Part shown: positions 54,921 to 63,943 of the stretch, in pieces
Layout of the letters: the number at the start of each line of letters is the position of its first letter
Numbering within the stretch: position 1 is the first letter of the stretch
Source: Hyphomicrobiaceae bacterium
GTDB lineage: Bacteria; Pseudomonadota; Alphaproteobacteria; Rhizobiales; Hyphomicrobiaceae
Assembly: GCA_022844225.1 (NCBI GenBank)
Contig: JALHMC010000010.1
Coordinates: 35,154-99,153 of the forward strand
Direction: 5' to 3'
Length of the DNA stretch: 64,000 nucleotides
Notes under the pieces: model-generated
Databases searched by the model: none
What the model was told of the DNA's origin: nothing
What the model saw: the letters and a program-made list of their open reading frames with translations, nothing else
Made by a program: the position numbers and the translations under genes

Positions 54921-55808
54921 ATGGCGAAGGGCGATAAGGGCAAGAGTGGTCAGCGAAGCGGGTCCAGCGTGGGTGGCTTCGACATCGACAACCCCAAGCT
55001 GCCGAAAGCCATCGAGGACGGTGCGCTCGGCAGTGGCGGATATCCCTATGACAAGAAACTGAAGCGGGAGGAATTCGAGCGGGATCTGAAGCTCCTCCAG
55101 ATCGAACTGGTAAAGCTGCAGTTCCATACCGGCAAGGTTGGCGAGCGTATCGTGGTCGTGTTCGAGGGGCGTGACTCGGCGGGCAAAGGCAGTTGTATCA
55201 GTCGTTTCCGCGAGCATCTGAACCCGCGTTCCGCCCGCGTGGTGGCGCTGACCAAACCGACAGAGACCGAACGTGGGCAATGGTATTTCCAGCGCTATGC
55301 TGCACAGATGCCGACTGCGGGCGAGATTGTGCTGCTGGACCGGTCCTGGTACAACCGGGCCGGCGTTGAGAAGGTAATGGGGTTCGCCACGCCCGATCAG
55401 GTTGCCGATTTCCTGCGCGAAGCGCCGGAGTTCGAAGGCATGCTGGTCCGGGACGGCATTCGCTTCTTCAAAATCTACCTCGAAATCGGGCGCGAGATGC
55501 AGCTCCTGAGATTCCACGAGCGGCGCCACGATCCTCTGAAGCGGTGGAAGATTACCGACATGGATCTCGCCGCGATGGAAAAGTGGGCTGAGTACACGCA
55601 GGCGAAGGAGGAAATGTTCCGCTTTACGCACACGGCCGTCGCGCCGTGGACCGTGATCCTGGCCAATGATCAGCGGCGCGCCCGCCTCGACGCCATTCGC
55701 TTGGTTCTCGGCGCTCTCGACTACGACGGAAAGGATGCGAAGGCGATCGGGACAACGGACCCGCGCATCACTGGGGCGGGTCCGGAGTTCTTCAGTCGGC
55801 CGGCGTAA
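54921..55808 (+). CDS. ppk2: Polyphosphate kinase 2
   Basis: PPK2 enzymes transfer phosphate between polyphosphate and nucleoside mono- or diphosphates. The roughly 295 residues include Walker A FEGRDSAGKGS, RGQWYFQRYAAQMP, Walker B LLDRSWYNRAG, and FFKIYLEIGREMQ with the lid arginines RFHERRHDP. The class (ADP or GDP forming versus AMP-phosphorylating) cannot be settled here. GAGGAA lies eight bases before the ATG at 54921; an ATG at 54915 is only two bases away. Confidence 0.93.
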   Translation: MAKGDKGKSGQRSGSSVGGFDIDNPKLPKAIEDGALGSGGYPYDKKLKREEFERDLKLLQIELVKLQFHTGKVGERIVVVFEGRDSAGKGSCISRFREHLNPRSARVVALTKPTETERGQWYFQRYAAQMPTAGEIVLLDRSWYNRAGVEKVMGFATPDQVADFLREAPEFEGMLVRDGIRFFKIYLEIGREMQLLRFHERRHDPLKRWKITDMDLAAMEKWAEYTQAKEEMFRFTHTAVAPWTVILANDQRRARLDAIRLVLGALDYDGKDAKAIGTTDPRITGAGPEFFSRPA

Positions 55809-55852
55809 CTAAGCGCTGCGAGAAAAGTGCAGCCGGCCGAGGAGGGGCATCG

Positions 55853-56617
55853 TCACCCTTGGATCGAAAATCCGCCGTCGACGGCGATCGCTGCGCCTGT
55901 GACGAAGTCGGATGCCTTCGACGACAAGAAGACGGCAATGCCGGCGAAGTCTGTGGGCTCGCCCCAGCGTCCGGCTGGCGTACGCCGGAGCACGTTGTTG
56001 TGCAGGCCGTCCACCTGCTCGCGTGCCTTTACCGTCAGCTCGGTGTCGATCCAGCCGGGGAGCACGGCGTTGACCTGGATGTTGTCGACGGCCCAAGCGG
56101 TGGCGAGCGCCTTGGTCATCTGAACGATGCCACCCTTGGATGCCGCATACGGTGCGGCGAACGGCGCACCGAAAATCGACATCATCGAGCCAATATTGAT
56201 GATTTTGCCGCCACCGGCGGCCTTCATCGCGGGTTGGGCCGCGTGGGAGCAGTAGAAGGCGCCATCGAGGTTGATCGAGAGGACCTCGCGCCACTCGCTC
56301 ATCTTGTATTCCTCCGGCCGCTTCCTGATGTTGATGCCGGCGTTGTTGACCAGGATATCGAGGCGACCCATGCGGGCGACGGTCTGGTCGACCATGGCGC
56401 GGACCGAGGCCTCGTCGGCGACATCGACTTGGATGACGGCGGTGCGGACGCCAAGGCGCGACAGCTCGGCAGCGGCCGCCTCGGACTTAGCGGCTTGGCG
56501 TCCAGCGACAACGATGTCGGCGCCCGCGGTCGCCAAGCCACGCGCCATGCCGAGTCCGATGCCACCGTTGCCGCCCGTCACAAGCGCCACGCGCCCCTTG
56601 AGATCGAACATCGACAT
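55853..56617 (-). CDS. SDR family oxidoreductase (glucose/gluconate-dehydrogenase-like)
   Basis: A 254-residue classical short-chain dehydrogenase: TGGNGGIGLGMA (about 15-26), NNAGIN, catalytic serine in NIGSMMS, YAASK, and the C-terminal TGAAIAVDGGFSIQG. It resembles 2-deoxy-D-gluconate 3-dehydrogenase or gluconate 5-dehydrogenase types. AGGAGG four bases upstream supports the start. Substrate is unproven. It sits convergent with ppk2. Confidence 0.88.
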   Translation of the reverse strand: MSMFDLKGRVALVTGGNGGIGLGMARGLATAGADIVVAGRQAAKSEAAAAELSRLGVRTAVIQVDVADEASVRAMVDQTVARMGRLDILVNNAGINIRKRPEEYKMSEWREVLSINLDGAFYCSHAAQPAMKAAGGGKIINIGSMMSIFGAPFAAPYAASKGGIVQMTKALATAWAVDNIQVNAVLPGWIDTELTVKAREQVDGLHNNVLRRTPAGRWGEPTDFAGIAVFLSSKASDFVTGAAIAVDGGFSIQG

Positions 56618-56790
56618 CGAGCCTCCTCTTGAATTCGTGCTATGAGTTGGCCGGTCATCGCCGGCTACCCTGCTATCTTACGTGGGGTGGGAGCGAGGTG
56701 CGAGCCCGGATGCTCTAGCGCCGGCTTCGTTCAGTTTGCTTTCCGGTCGAGCCGCTTAATTTTGCACAACGCGAGTGAGCCCCGCAGCAG

Positions 56791-57156
56791 ATGCCGTCGT
56801 ACAATTGCAAGAAGTGCCCGGGCTACTGTTGCAGCTATCCGCTGATCCGCCTCGAACGACGCGATGTCGAGCGACTGGCGAAGCATCACGGGCTGAGCTT
56901 CGAGGACGCGCGTGCGAAGTTCACCAAGGTGGCGCACGGTGCAAAATATGCGATGCGCCGCAAAGCGGATCCGCATTTCGGCAAGATCTGCCGCTTCTTT
57001 CACATCGAGGAACGGCGCTGCACGATCTACGAGGCCCGTCCCGGGATCTGTCGCCGCTACCCGGGCGAGGGGCGTTGCGGATACTACGATTTTCTGATGT
57101 TCGAGCGGAGGGCACAGGACGATGACGCCTGGGTTGCCGTGACCAACAACAGCTGA
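56791..57156 (+). CDS. YkgJ-family cysteine cluster protein
   Basis: A 121-residue protein with the family cysteine pattern: CKKCPGYCCSYP at 6-17, then C67 of KICRFFH and the motif CTIYEARPGICRRYPGEGRC that follows. It likely binds zinc or an iron-sulfur cluster; role unknown. It stands alone in a 660-bp space between the SDR and a TM protein gene. Confidence 0.88.
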   Translation: MPSYNCKKCPGYCCSYPLIRLERRDVERLAKHHGLSFEDARAKFTKVAHGAKYAMRRKADPHFGKICRFFHIEERRCTIYEARPGICRRYPGEGRCGYYDFLMFERRAQDDDAWVAVTNNS

Positions 57157-57291
57157 AGCGCAAACAAGTCTTTCCGCCGATGTGAGTTCGATCTAACTCT
57201 GGCGCCGGCACCACAAATCGACCTATTCTGAGTTTATGGTGACCAGACGAGTTCGAGTGCCGGTCGCGAGCCCCGACCCGAGAGCGCGCCG

Positions 57292-58362
57292 ATGACGGAG
57301 CATCAAGACAAGCTGGAAATCACGCCGAGGGTCGTCGATCTCGGCGACCGCATCATTCAATTGCAGCACGTCGTGAGTGTCGGTCGTCAGGCCCTCTACC
57401 CGTTTCGGCCGTTCGGCGCACTCCTGGTGCTGGCGGGCTTTGGTCTGATCGGCAACGAAATGGTGATGCGCGGGCTTTTAGCCTTCAAGCTGCAGAGTGG
57501 CGGCTCGTTGCCGCTCTGGCTGGGCTTCGGCGCGACGGGCATCGGCCTGTTTCTGCTCCTCTATGCGCGACGGGTCCTGATGATCCGAACCTCGGACGGT
57601 GGCCGCGTCGAATTGCCGACGAGCACCGACGAGGCGGCGGCATCGGTCATCCTGCGGATACGCCATGCGATGGAGGAGCCCGGTAATGCCTCGACCGGTC
57701 GAGCGGTCGCCCAAACGACACCCGCGCTGCAGGGTACCGGAGGGTCGCAGCCTGCGGTGACATGGTCCGGGCCGCCGGCCGGGCTGCCGCAGCAGCTGCC
57801 TGCGGTGCAGACCCGACCGCAGCTCACTTCGGATGCCGCGGTGTCGCATACGGTGCCGATCGGACGGCGCGGCGAAGCCTATGCCAACGGGCATGCCGGG
57901 CGCGGAGCGTTCGGCGCGGGAGGGGCTCACGCGGAGGGCGTCCCCACCGGCGAACTGGCAGCAGGGGCTTATCGCCGGGCGGGCGGCACGCCGGTTTCGC
58001 AGCAAATGCAAGTCACAGGCGGAAGCGAGCGCCGGGCATCGAGCGGCGAGTCCGTGCCGCAAGCGGCCGGCCGGGAGCAGCTTGCCCTTCCAACGGTCCT
58101 GCCCGCCGGTCTCGCTCGAGATGATGGTTCGCAGGAGTTGATGGCTCTGGTCGAGCATGTTCGTCGTGCTGACGTGCAGCACAAGGATGCGCTGCTGGAC
58201 CTGCTCAAAGTCGTCGAGGATAGCTACCGGGGGCGGGCCAGTCGCGAAGATGCGGTTGCACACTGGCGCAGCTTTGCCGATTACGTCGTGCAGTATCTCG
58301 GCGATGTCGATGGGCTGATCGCCCATACCGAGCGCTTCGGGCGGTACATGGTGCCGCGCTGA
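57292..58362 (+). CDS. Membrane protein with a long disordered linker and helical C-terminus
   Basis: A 356-residue protein. The N-terminal part (about 1-110) has strands (DLGDRIIQLQHVVSVG), two membrane helices and RRVLMIRTSDGGRVELPT, an arrangement resembling DUF6232 membrane proteins. Residues about 130-275 are Gly/Ala/Gln/Pro-rich and probably disordered, and the last 80 residues are helical (LMALVEHVRRADVQHKDALL). The identification with DUF6232 is tentative. No operon partner is evident. Confidence 0.65.
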   Translation: MTEHQDKLEITPRVVDLGDRIIQLQHVVSVGRQALYPFRPFGALLVLAGFGLIGNEMVMRGLLAFKLQSGGSLPLWLGFGATGIGLFLLLYARRVLMIRTSDGGRVELPTSTDEAAASVILRIRHAMEEPGNASTGRAVAQTTPALQGTGGSQPAVTWSGPPAGLPQQLPAVQTRPQLTSDAAVSHTVPIGRRGEAYANGHAGRGAFGAGGAHAEGVPTGELAAGAYRRAGGTPVSQQMQVTGGSERRASSGESVPQAAGREQLALPTVLPAGLARDDGSQELMALVEHVRRADVQHKDALLDLLKVVEDSYRGRASREDAVAHWRSFADYVVQYLGDVDGLIAHTERFGRYMVPR

Positions 58363-58510
58363 GTGGAGCGGCTTTTGCCCATGCTAAGGGTTGCGCGACG
58401 GTGGGATGAGGTCGGCCGAACAATTTTTCGGCGCGGCTGGACAGTCAGCGGGCACCGTGCCTTGCTCTCGTCTCGCCGGAACCATGCCCGCGTCGTAGCC
58501 AGGAGCCGCC

Positions 58511-59080
58511 ATGTCGAAACCGCCCATCAGCCGCTTTCCCGTCCCGAAACTCGCCGACCTCCCCGAAGACGTGCGGACCCGGATCGAGGCGGTGCAGGAG
58601 AAGTCCGGCTTCATCCCGAACGTGTTCCTGGTCCTTGCTCACCGACCGGACGAGTTTCGCGCCTTTATGGCCTATCACGACGCGCTGATGGACAAGCCCG
58701 GTGGGCTCACGAAGGCCGAGCGCGAGATGATCGTCGTCGCGACCAGCGCAGCGAACCAGTGCCAGTATTGCGTGCTGGCCCATGGTGCCATTCTGCGCAT
58801 ACGCGCCAAAAACCCGCTGATCGCCGACCAGATCGCCGTCAACTACCGCAAGGCCGATCTCACGCCCCGGCAACGCGCCATGCTCGAGTTCGCGATGAAG
58901 GTGTCGCAGCACTCGGCCGAGGTGGATGACGCCGATATCGCGGCCGTCAAGGCGCATGGCTGGACGCAGGACGACGTCTGGGACATGGCGGCGATCGCGG
59001 CCTTCTTCGCGCTGTCCAACCGCATGGCCAACGTCACCGGCATGCGTCCGAACGACGAGTTCTACAAGCTGGGGCGGTGA
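58511..59080 (+). CDS. Carboxymuconolactone decarboxylase/AhpD-like peroxidase-related protein
   Basis: A 189-residue alpha-helical protein of the AhpD/CMD fold. The redox pair CQYC (about residue 78) followed by AHG matches the active-site Cys-x2-Cys-x3-His of AhpD-like proteins. The conserved FIPNVFLVLAHRPDEFRAFMAYHDALM is typical of the uncharacterised peroxidase-related enzyme group. It may act in peroxide reduction. SD AGGAG lies in the short upstream region. Confidence 0.88.
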   Translation: MSKPPISRFPVPKLADLPEDVRTRIEAVQEKSGFIPNVFLVLAHRPDEFRAFMAYHDALMDKPGGLTKAEREMIVVATSAANQCQYCVLAHGAILRIRAKNPLIADQIAVNYRKADLTPRQRAMLEFAMKVSQHSAEVDDADIAAVKAHGWTQDDVWDMAAIAAFFALSNRMANVTGMRPNDEFYKLGR

Positions 59081-59174
59081 GGGACGCTGAAACTCCTCTG
59101 TGACGAGCAAGTATTCCGGATTGCCACGCCAGATCGCGAAATTCATCAGGCGATCACATGCGGCGTCCGCGCTC

Positions 59175-59624
59175 CTATGCGCGGGCTGCTGTCAATGCTG
59201 CCTCTGCCTTGTCTGACGCAACCGTCACCCTTTCATAATCGCCGCGAACAGCCTTGAGGGCCTGCTTCTCTTCCTCGATTTCATAAACGGTCCGGAAACC
59301 GAAACGGCGCAGCACAGGTACGGGGGGACACCAACCCTGGATCGAGTGTTGAAACAAGAATGCTGTCACCAGAGCTGGCAGCACAAGCCAGTAAGGATGC
59401 GCAAAGTATCCGAGAACCGTACCAACAAATGCAAGAGCCGAAGCATTCATTTCAATGGCGCGCTCGATATCCCACTCTGCGTCTAATTCCCGTAGACGCT
59501 GTGCGACTGTGGCGGGCCGTCCGGATAGCCGCCGCACGCGATCCTCCGTCTCACGCCTGATCCGTTCGTTAACGTGGTCTGCAGTGTGGGTCGGCACCCT
59601 TTCTTTCGTCGTAGGAAAAGCCAT
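59175..59624 (-). CDS. DUF2892 domain-containing membrane protein
   Basis: A 149-residue protein: an Arg/Glu-rich helical N-terminus (about 1-55), then the DUF2892 region with two membrane helices (ASALAFVGTVLGYFAHPYW, ALVTAFLFQHSIQGWCPPVP) and a charged C-terminal helix that includes a coiled-coil-like segment. GGAGG six bases upstream supports the ATG at 59624. An EcfG-type promoter (59644-59669) lies just upstream on the same strand. Confidence 0.82.
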   Translation of the reverse strand: MAFPTTKERVPTHTADHVNERIRRETEDRVRRLSGRPATVAQRLRELDAEWDIERAIEMNASALAFVGTVLGYFAHPYWLVLPALVTAFLFQHSIQGWCPPVPVLRRFGFRTVYEIEEEKQALKAVRGDYERVTVASDKAEAALTAARA

Positions 59625-59643
59625 GGAACACCTCCGCGGTTGG

Positions 59644-59669
59644 AACGCTCGCCGGCATGTGCGTGTTCC
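59644..59669 (-). promoter_or_regulatory. EcfG-type promoter between DUF2892 and DUF2243 genes
   Basis: On the minus strand GGAAC (59669-59665), 17 bases, then CGTT (59647-59644), an exact match to the EcfG consensus, with the transcription start expected about ten bases before the SD of the DUF2892 gene. On the plus strand the same bases read GGAAC (59642-59646) with GTT at 59665-59667, so a divergent plus-strand promoter toward the DUF2243 gene is possible. Confidence 0.6.
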
Positions 59670-59709
59670 CTCACGAATGGTGGCATTCTCTCCCCGTTGA
59701 GACATCGGC

Positions 59710-60240
59710 ATGGTACGAAAGACTACGCCTCATGACGCTCATGACAGTCACTTTCCGCTCTCGGCCGGGGTCTTGTTCGGGTTGGGGTTGGGTGGGTTCT
59801 TCGACGGCATTATTCTTCATCAGGTGCTCCAATGGCACCACATGCTCAGCAGCTGGTATCCTGTTAACACAGTAGAAAATCTGGAGCTCAACACGTTCTG
59901 GGACGGAATTTTCCATTCCGCCACATACCTCTTTGTGTTGGCCGGATTGTTTATCCTCTGGCGAACCGCCAGAACGAAGCATCTTTATTGGTCGAGCGAT
60001 CTTTTGGTCGGGACCATGCTCGTGGGGTTCGGTGCCTTCAATACCGTCGAAGGACTGGTCAATCATCACATTCTTGGCGTGCATCGCGTCAATGAACTCG
60101 TTGCCGAAAGCCAACGCATTTATTGGGACATTGGTTTTATTGTCTGGGGCGTCGTCATGTTGGTCGTCGGTTATTTCTATGTAAGGCGGGGTCAGAGGAA
60201 ATTCGAGGCGGTCAGCGCCGCTAAGCGGAGCCCGTCATGA
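59710..60240 (+). CDS. DUF2243 domain-containing membrane protein
   Basis: A 176-residue inner-membrane protein of four helices: LFGLGLGGFFDGIILHQVLQWHHM near residue 22, FHSATYLFVLAGLFILW, a third helix GTMLVGFGAFNTVEGLVNHH, and a C-terminal helix. The recurring HHM, NHH and GLG residues are the DUF2243 hallmark; function unknown. It overlaps the next tiny gene at the stop (ATGA), so the two are translated together. Base composition is lower in GC than the flanks, which hints at a different origin. Confidence 0.85.
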   Translation: MVRKTTPHDAHDSHFPLSAGVLFGLGLGGFFDGIILHQVLQWHHMLSSWYPVNTVENLELNTFWDGIFHSATYLFVLAGLFILWRTARTKHLYWSSDLLVGTMLVGFGAFNTVEGLVNHHILGVHRVNELVAESQRIYWDIGFIVWGVVMLVVGYFYVRRGQRKFEAVSAAKRSPS

Positions 60241-60386
60241 ATAAAGCGCTGAATACCAGCATATGGCTTGTGTTCCTGCTGGGGTTTGTGTTGGCAACCT
60301 CACCCGTCTGGCAGCGGATCGTCTATGGGTTTAATCCTACATTGGATGAACTCCTTCAAATTGCCCGGTGCCTTTCCTCAGCGTGA
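60237..60386 (+). CDS. 49-residue membrane protein translationally coupled to DUF2243
   Basis: A short open frame of 49 residues, starting MNKALNTSIWLVFLLGFVLA and ending in a soluble tail (RIVYGFNPTLDELLQIARC). Its ATG overlaps the DUF2243 stop by ATGA. It has one hydrophobic helix near residues 8-22. Composition is AT-rich like its upstream neighbour. The coupling and amino-acid composition make it a plausible gene; no homologue is known to me. Confidence 0.6.
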   Translation: MNKALNTSIWLVFLLGFVLATSPVWQRIVYGFNPTLDELLQIARCLSSA

Positions 60387-60605
60387 ACGGATGGCGTGAA
60401 GGTCGGGTCGCAGACTTCGTCATTTTCAGCAACGGGTGGCCTGGACGCGCCGGCGGCTCACCCTCAGCTGCGGACCTGGTCACACTCGCCGTGACCGCAG
60501 TTCCCCGTGTGCTACGCTCCTGAATAGCAAGATCCCTCGGCGCCCCTTGCTCGCACGCGGGCATCCTCTACGATCCGGGTCAATCCCACCGCGCGCGAGG
60601 CTTGC

Positions 60606-61427
60606 ATGCAACGTGTTCTGCTCACCGGCGCTGCCGGCAACATCGGCGGCTATCTGCGGAAGCTGCTGCCGCCGGTCTATCCGGGGCTCGTCCTGTCGGA
60701 CATCAAGGCGCCGAAGGATCTCCAGCCATCGGAGACGTTCATCCAGGCGGATATCGCGAAGGCGGACGAGATCGAGCGGGCGTGCCAGGGGGTCGAGGGT
60801 ATCATCCATCTCGGCGGGCGCTCGGGTGAAGCGCCATGGGAGGCGATCCTCGAAGCCAACATCGTCGGCTGCTACAACCTGTTCGAGGCGGCGCGGAAGG
60901 CAGGCGTAAAGCGCGTGGTGTTCGTGACATCGAACCATGCGGTCGGGTTCTATCCGCGTGAGACCACCATCCCGACCGACGTCATTCCGCGTCCGGATAG
61001 CCGCTATGGCGTCTCGAAGCTGTTCGGCGAGGGGCTCGGGGCGATGTATGCCTACAAGCACGGCATCGGCGTCACGTCGCTGCGCATCGGAAACGTCGGC
61101 GACAAGCCCCTCGACGCGCGGCGGCTCGCCATCTGGATCCGGCCCGACGACCTGGTGCAGCTCATCCGGATCGGGCTGGAGCGGCCGGGACTGGTCTACG
61201 AAGTTATGTATGGGGTCTCCGACAACCAGCGGTCCTGGTACGACAACAGCCATGCTCGCGCGCTCGGCTACGATCCGCAGGGCCGATCGGAGGATTTCGC
61301 GGCCCAGGTGCTCGCCGCCGAGCCGCCGGCCTCGCAAAAACACCCGGCGGCCGAGTATTATCAGGGCGGCACATTCTGCGCCGACGAATACTCGGCAGAT
61401 GTGAGCACTCTCAAGGATCGGAGTTGA
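60606..61427 (+). CDS. udh: Uronate dehydrogenase (NAD-dependent epimerase/dehydratase family)
   Basis: A 273-residue extended SDR. The N-terminus has TGAAGNIGGYLR, then the acidic-turn SDIKAP, IIHLGGRSGE with VTSNHAVGFYPRE, the catalytic YGVSK, and LRIGNVGDKPLDARRLA. The overall sequence resembles bacterial uronate dehydrogenases, which oxidise galacturonate or glucuronate to the aldarolactone with NAD. An M20 hydrolase gene begins 3 bp after its stop, in an operon-like arrangement. Confidence 0.85.
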   Translation: MQRVLLTGAAGNIGGYLRKLLPPVYPGLVLSDIKAPKDLQPSETFIQADIAKADEIERACQGVEGIIHLGGRSGEAPWEAILEANIVGCYNLFEAARKAGVKRVVFVTSNHAVGFYPRETTIPTDVIPRPDSRYGVSKLFGEGLGAMYAYKHGIGVTSLRIGNVGDKPLDARRLAIWIRPDDLVQLIRIGLERPGLVYEVMYGVSDNQRSWYDNSHARALGYDPQGRSEDFAAQVLAAEPPASQKHPAAEYYQGGTFCADEYSADVSTLKDRS

Positions 61428-61430
61428 TCG

Positions 61431-62654
61431 ATGGCGACGGCGGACGGGCAGCGGGTGCTGCGCGACTTGAAGCATTTGCGCACCATGGGCGCCTACAAGA
61501 CCGGCGTGCACCGGCCAGCGCTGTCGGCAGAGCACGTGGCCTCGATCAACTGGCTGAAGGCTGAACTCGAGGCGCTGGGCCATCGCACGACGGTGGACGG
61601 GATCGGCAACGTGCTCGGTGAGGCACCGGTTAACGGGCCTAAGCTGCTCGGCGGATCGCATCTCGAAAGTCAGAACTATGCAGGCTGGCTCGACGGGCCG
61701 CTCGGTGTCGTCTACGCGCTCGAAGCCGCTCGTGCGGTGAAGGCCGACCCTTCGCTCGCCGGGTGTGGCGTCGACGTCGCGGCGTGGTGTGACGAGGAGG
61801 GGCATTTCGGACATTTCGTCGGCAGCAAGTCCGGCATCGGCAAGCTGTCCGAGGCGGACATCGACGCGGCGGTGGACCGGACCAGTGGCACACCGATGCG
61901 GGAGGCGCTGCGGGCGGCTGGGTTCGAGGGTCGGCCTAGGTTCACGGTCGATGCGAAGCGCTACGTCGGGTTTCTCGAAGCGCACATCGAGCAGGGTGAT
62001 TGGCTCGAGGCCAACAAACTGAAGATCGGCGTAGTGACGGCGGTGGTCGGCAGCCGCAATTTCGTGATCAGCTTCGAGGGCACACAGAACCATGCCGGCA
62101 CGACTCGCATGGCGATCCGCAAGGATGCCGGCGTGGCCTGCGCCCGGCTCATCGTGGCCATCGAGCAGCTGTTTCCGACGATCTGCGGCCCGAGGACGGT
62201 GTGGACGACGGGCCGGGTGACGCTGCACCCGGGCGATCCCAGCATCATCCCGGGGCGCGCCGAGATGCTGTTCCAGTTCCGCGATACCGATGCGGCGCTC
62301 TTGGACAAGCTCGAGGATGCGCTCCGCAATCTCGTTGCGGAGGCTGACCGCGCAGGGCCGTGCCGCGTTATGCTCGAGCAGCAGCGCAAAGGCATGCCGG
62401 CCGTCATGGCGGACAGTTTCCAGAGTGCCATCGAAGCCGCCGCGCAGGCTCGCTTACCGGGGTGTCATACCCGGATGCCTTCGGGGGCGGGGCACGATGC
62501 GCAGATTCTCGCAGAGGTGATGCCGGCTGGGATGGTGTTCATTCCGTCGATCGGGGGGATCTCGCACCACTGGTCGGAGAACACAGCGGACGAGGATATC
62601 GTTCTGGGTGCACAGGTGTACGTCGATGCCGTAGCGCGCCTGCTGAAGAGCTGA
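61431..62654 (+). CDS. M20-family hydantoinase/carbamoylase-type amidohydrolase
   Basis: A 407-residue zinc amidohydrolase: GGSHLESQNYAGWLDGPLG (first His and bridging Asp of LDG), CDEEGHFG with the zinc/base glutamates, LEAHIEQGDWLE, and the C-terminal GISHHWSENT. These are the metal-binding motifs of N-carbamoyl-L-amino acid hydrolases and ureidoglycolate-type enzymes. The usual HLD(S/T) is HLES here. Substrate unknown; it may cooperate with the neighbouring udh-type gene. Confidence 0.88.
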   Translation: MATADGQRVLRDLKHLRTMGAYKTGVHRPALSAEHVASINWLKAELEALGHRTTVDGIGNVLGEAPVNGPKLLGGSHLESQNYAGWLDGPLGVVYALEAARAVKADPSLAGCGVDVAAWCDEEGHFGHFVGSKSGIGKLSEADIDAAVDRTSGTPMREALRAAGFEGRPRFTVDAKRYVGFLEAHIEQGDWLEANKLKIGVVTAVVGSRNFVISFEGTQNHAGTTRMAIRKDAGVACARLIVAIEQLFPTICGPRTVWTTGRVTLHPGDPSIIPGRAEMLFQFRDTDAALLDKLEDALRNLVAEADRAGPCRVMLEQQRKGMPAVMADSFQSAIEAAAQARLPGCHTRMPSGAGHDAQILAEVMPAGMVFIPSIGGISHHWSENTADEDIVLGAQVYVDAVARLLKS

Positions 62655-62813
62655 CGGGAGGGCTGACGCGCGCCTTACGGAACGCGGCGGTTTTCGGAGC
62701 GACTTGCGCGTGATCAAATGAGTGGATCGCGGAGCGACTAAATTCTGATGTCGGGACTCGGATTTTCGACCAGACGTGCTATATCAGGTGCGAAGGACAT
62801 CCAAAGAGCAGCC

Positions 62814-63854
62814 ATGACCGTCATCACCGCGCCTCAGCCGCCATCGGGCCCTGCCGCTTCTCCCATGATCGATCCGTTCGGACGACACGTGTCGTATCTG
62901 CGCGTCTCGGTGACGGATCGCTGCGACTTCCGCTGCGTCTATTGCATGTCCGAGCACATGACGTTCCTCCCGAAAAAGGACCTGCTGTCACTCGAGGAGC
63001 TGGATCGGCTGTGCTCCGCCTTCGTGGCCAAGGGCGTGCAGAAGCTGCGGATCACGGGCGGCGAGCCGTTGGTGCGCAAGAACATCCTTTGGCTCTTTCA
63101 GCGACTCGGCCGTCATCTCGAGACGGGCGCGCTCGAGGAGCTGACGCTCACGACGAACGGTAGCCAGCTGCCCAAGTACGCGGCGGACCTCAAGGCAGCG
63201 GGTGTGCAGCGGATCAACGTCTCACTCGACACGCTCGACGAGGCGAAGTTCCGGGCGATCACCCGCTGGGGCGAGTTCGGTTCGGTCATGAAGGGGTTGG
63301 ACGCCGCCGACAAAGCTGGACTCGCTGTCAAGATCAACGCGGTGGCTTTGAAGGGCGTTAACGAGCACGAGATCGAGGATCTGCTGCGTTTTGCGCATGG
63401 GCGAGGCTACGATCTCACGCTGATCGAGACGATGCCGCTCGGCGATATCGACGGTGACCGGACGGATCAATATCTGCCGCTGTCGGTGGTCAGGGCCCGT
63501 CTGCTCGACCGCCTGACATTGGAAGACATCCCTTACAAGACAGGCGGTCCGGCGCGTTACGTGCGGGTTCGCGAGACGGGCGGACGGCTCGGCTTCATCA
63601 CGCCGATGACCCACAACTTCTGTGAAAGCTGCAACCGTGTGCGACTAACCTGTACGGGCACGCTCTACATGTGTCTTGGCCAGGAGGATGCGGCCGACCT
63701 GCGGGGTCCGCTCAGGGCCAGCTCCGATGACGGGTTATTGTCGGCGGCGATCGATGCGGCGATCGCGCGGAAGCCGAAGGGGCACGATTTCATCATCGAC
63801 CGCCGCACCAAGCGGCCTGCCGTGCAGCGGCACATGAGCGTCACGGGCGGCTGA
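62814..63854 (+). CDS. moaA: GTP 3',8-cyclase MoaA
   Basis: MoaA is the radical SAM enzyme that, with MoaC, makes cyclic pyranopterin monophosphate for the molybdenum cofactor. The 346 residues contain the SAM cluster CDFRCVYC (CX3CX2C), [11 protein letters not shown], and the C-terminal cluster [14 protein letters not shown]...C. The last residues SVTGG end in the double glycine that is typical of MoaA. The ATG at 62814 was chosen because the upstream frame to 62748 is not protein-like. Confidence 0.96.
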   Translation: MTVITAPQPPSGPAASPMIDPFGRHVSYLRVSVTDRCDFRCVYCMSEHMTFLPKKDLLSLEELDRLCSAFVAKGVQKLRITGGEPLVRKNILWLFQRLGRHLETGALEELTLTTNGSQLPKYAADLKAAGVQRINVSLDTLDEAKFRAITRWGEFGSVMKGLDAADKAGLAVKINAVALKGVNEHEIEDLLRFAHGRGYDLTLIETMPLGDIDGDRTDQYLPLSVVRARLLDRLTLEDIPYKTGGPARYVRVRETGGRLGFITPMTHNFCESCNRVRLTCTGTLYMCLGQEDAADLRGPLRASSDDGLLSAAIDAAIARKPKGHDFIIDRRTKRPAVQRHMSVTGG

Positions 63855-63943
63855 CCTCCCACCGATTGAGGCGGAACAAACCGGAACTTTTGGCATTCGG
63901 CTAAGTTATGACCACAGGCCCAAATGGCCTCAGTGGAGCGACC

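Noticed and set aside
60480..62228. 582-codon open frame on the minus strand
   Set aside because: Antisense to the udh and M20 genes; Arg/Pro/His-rich with no domain, and both sense genes are well supported.
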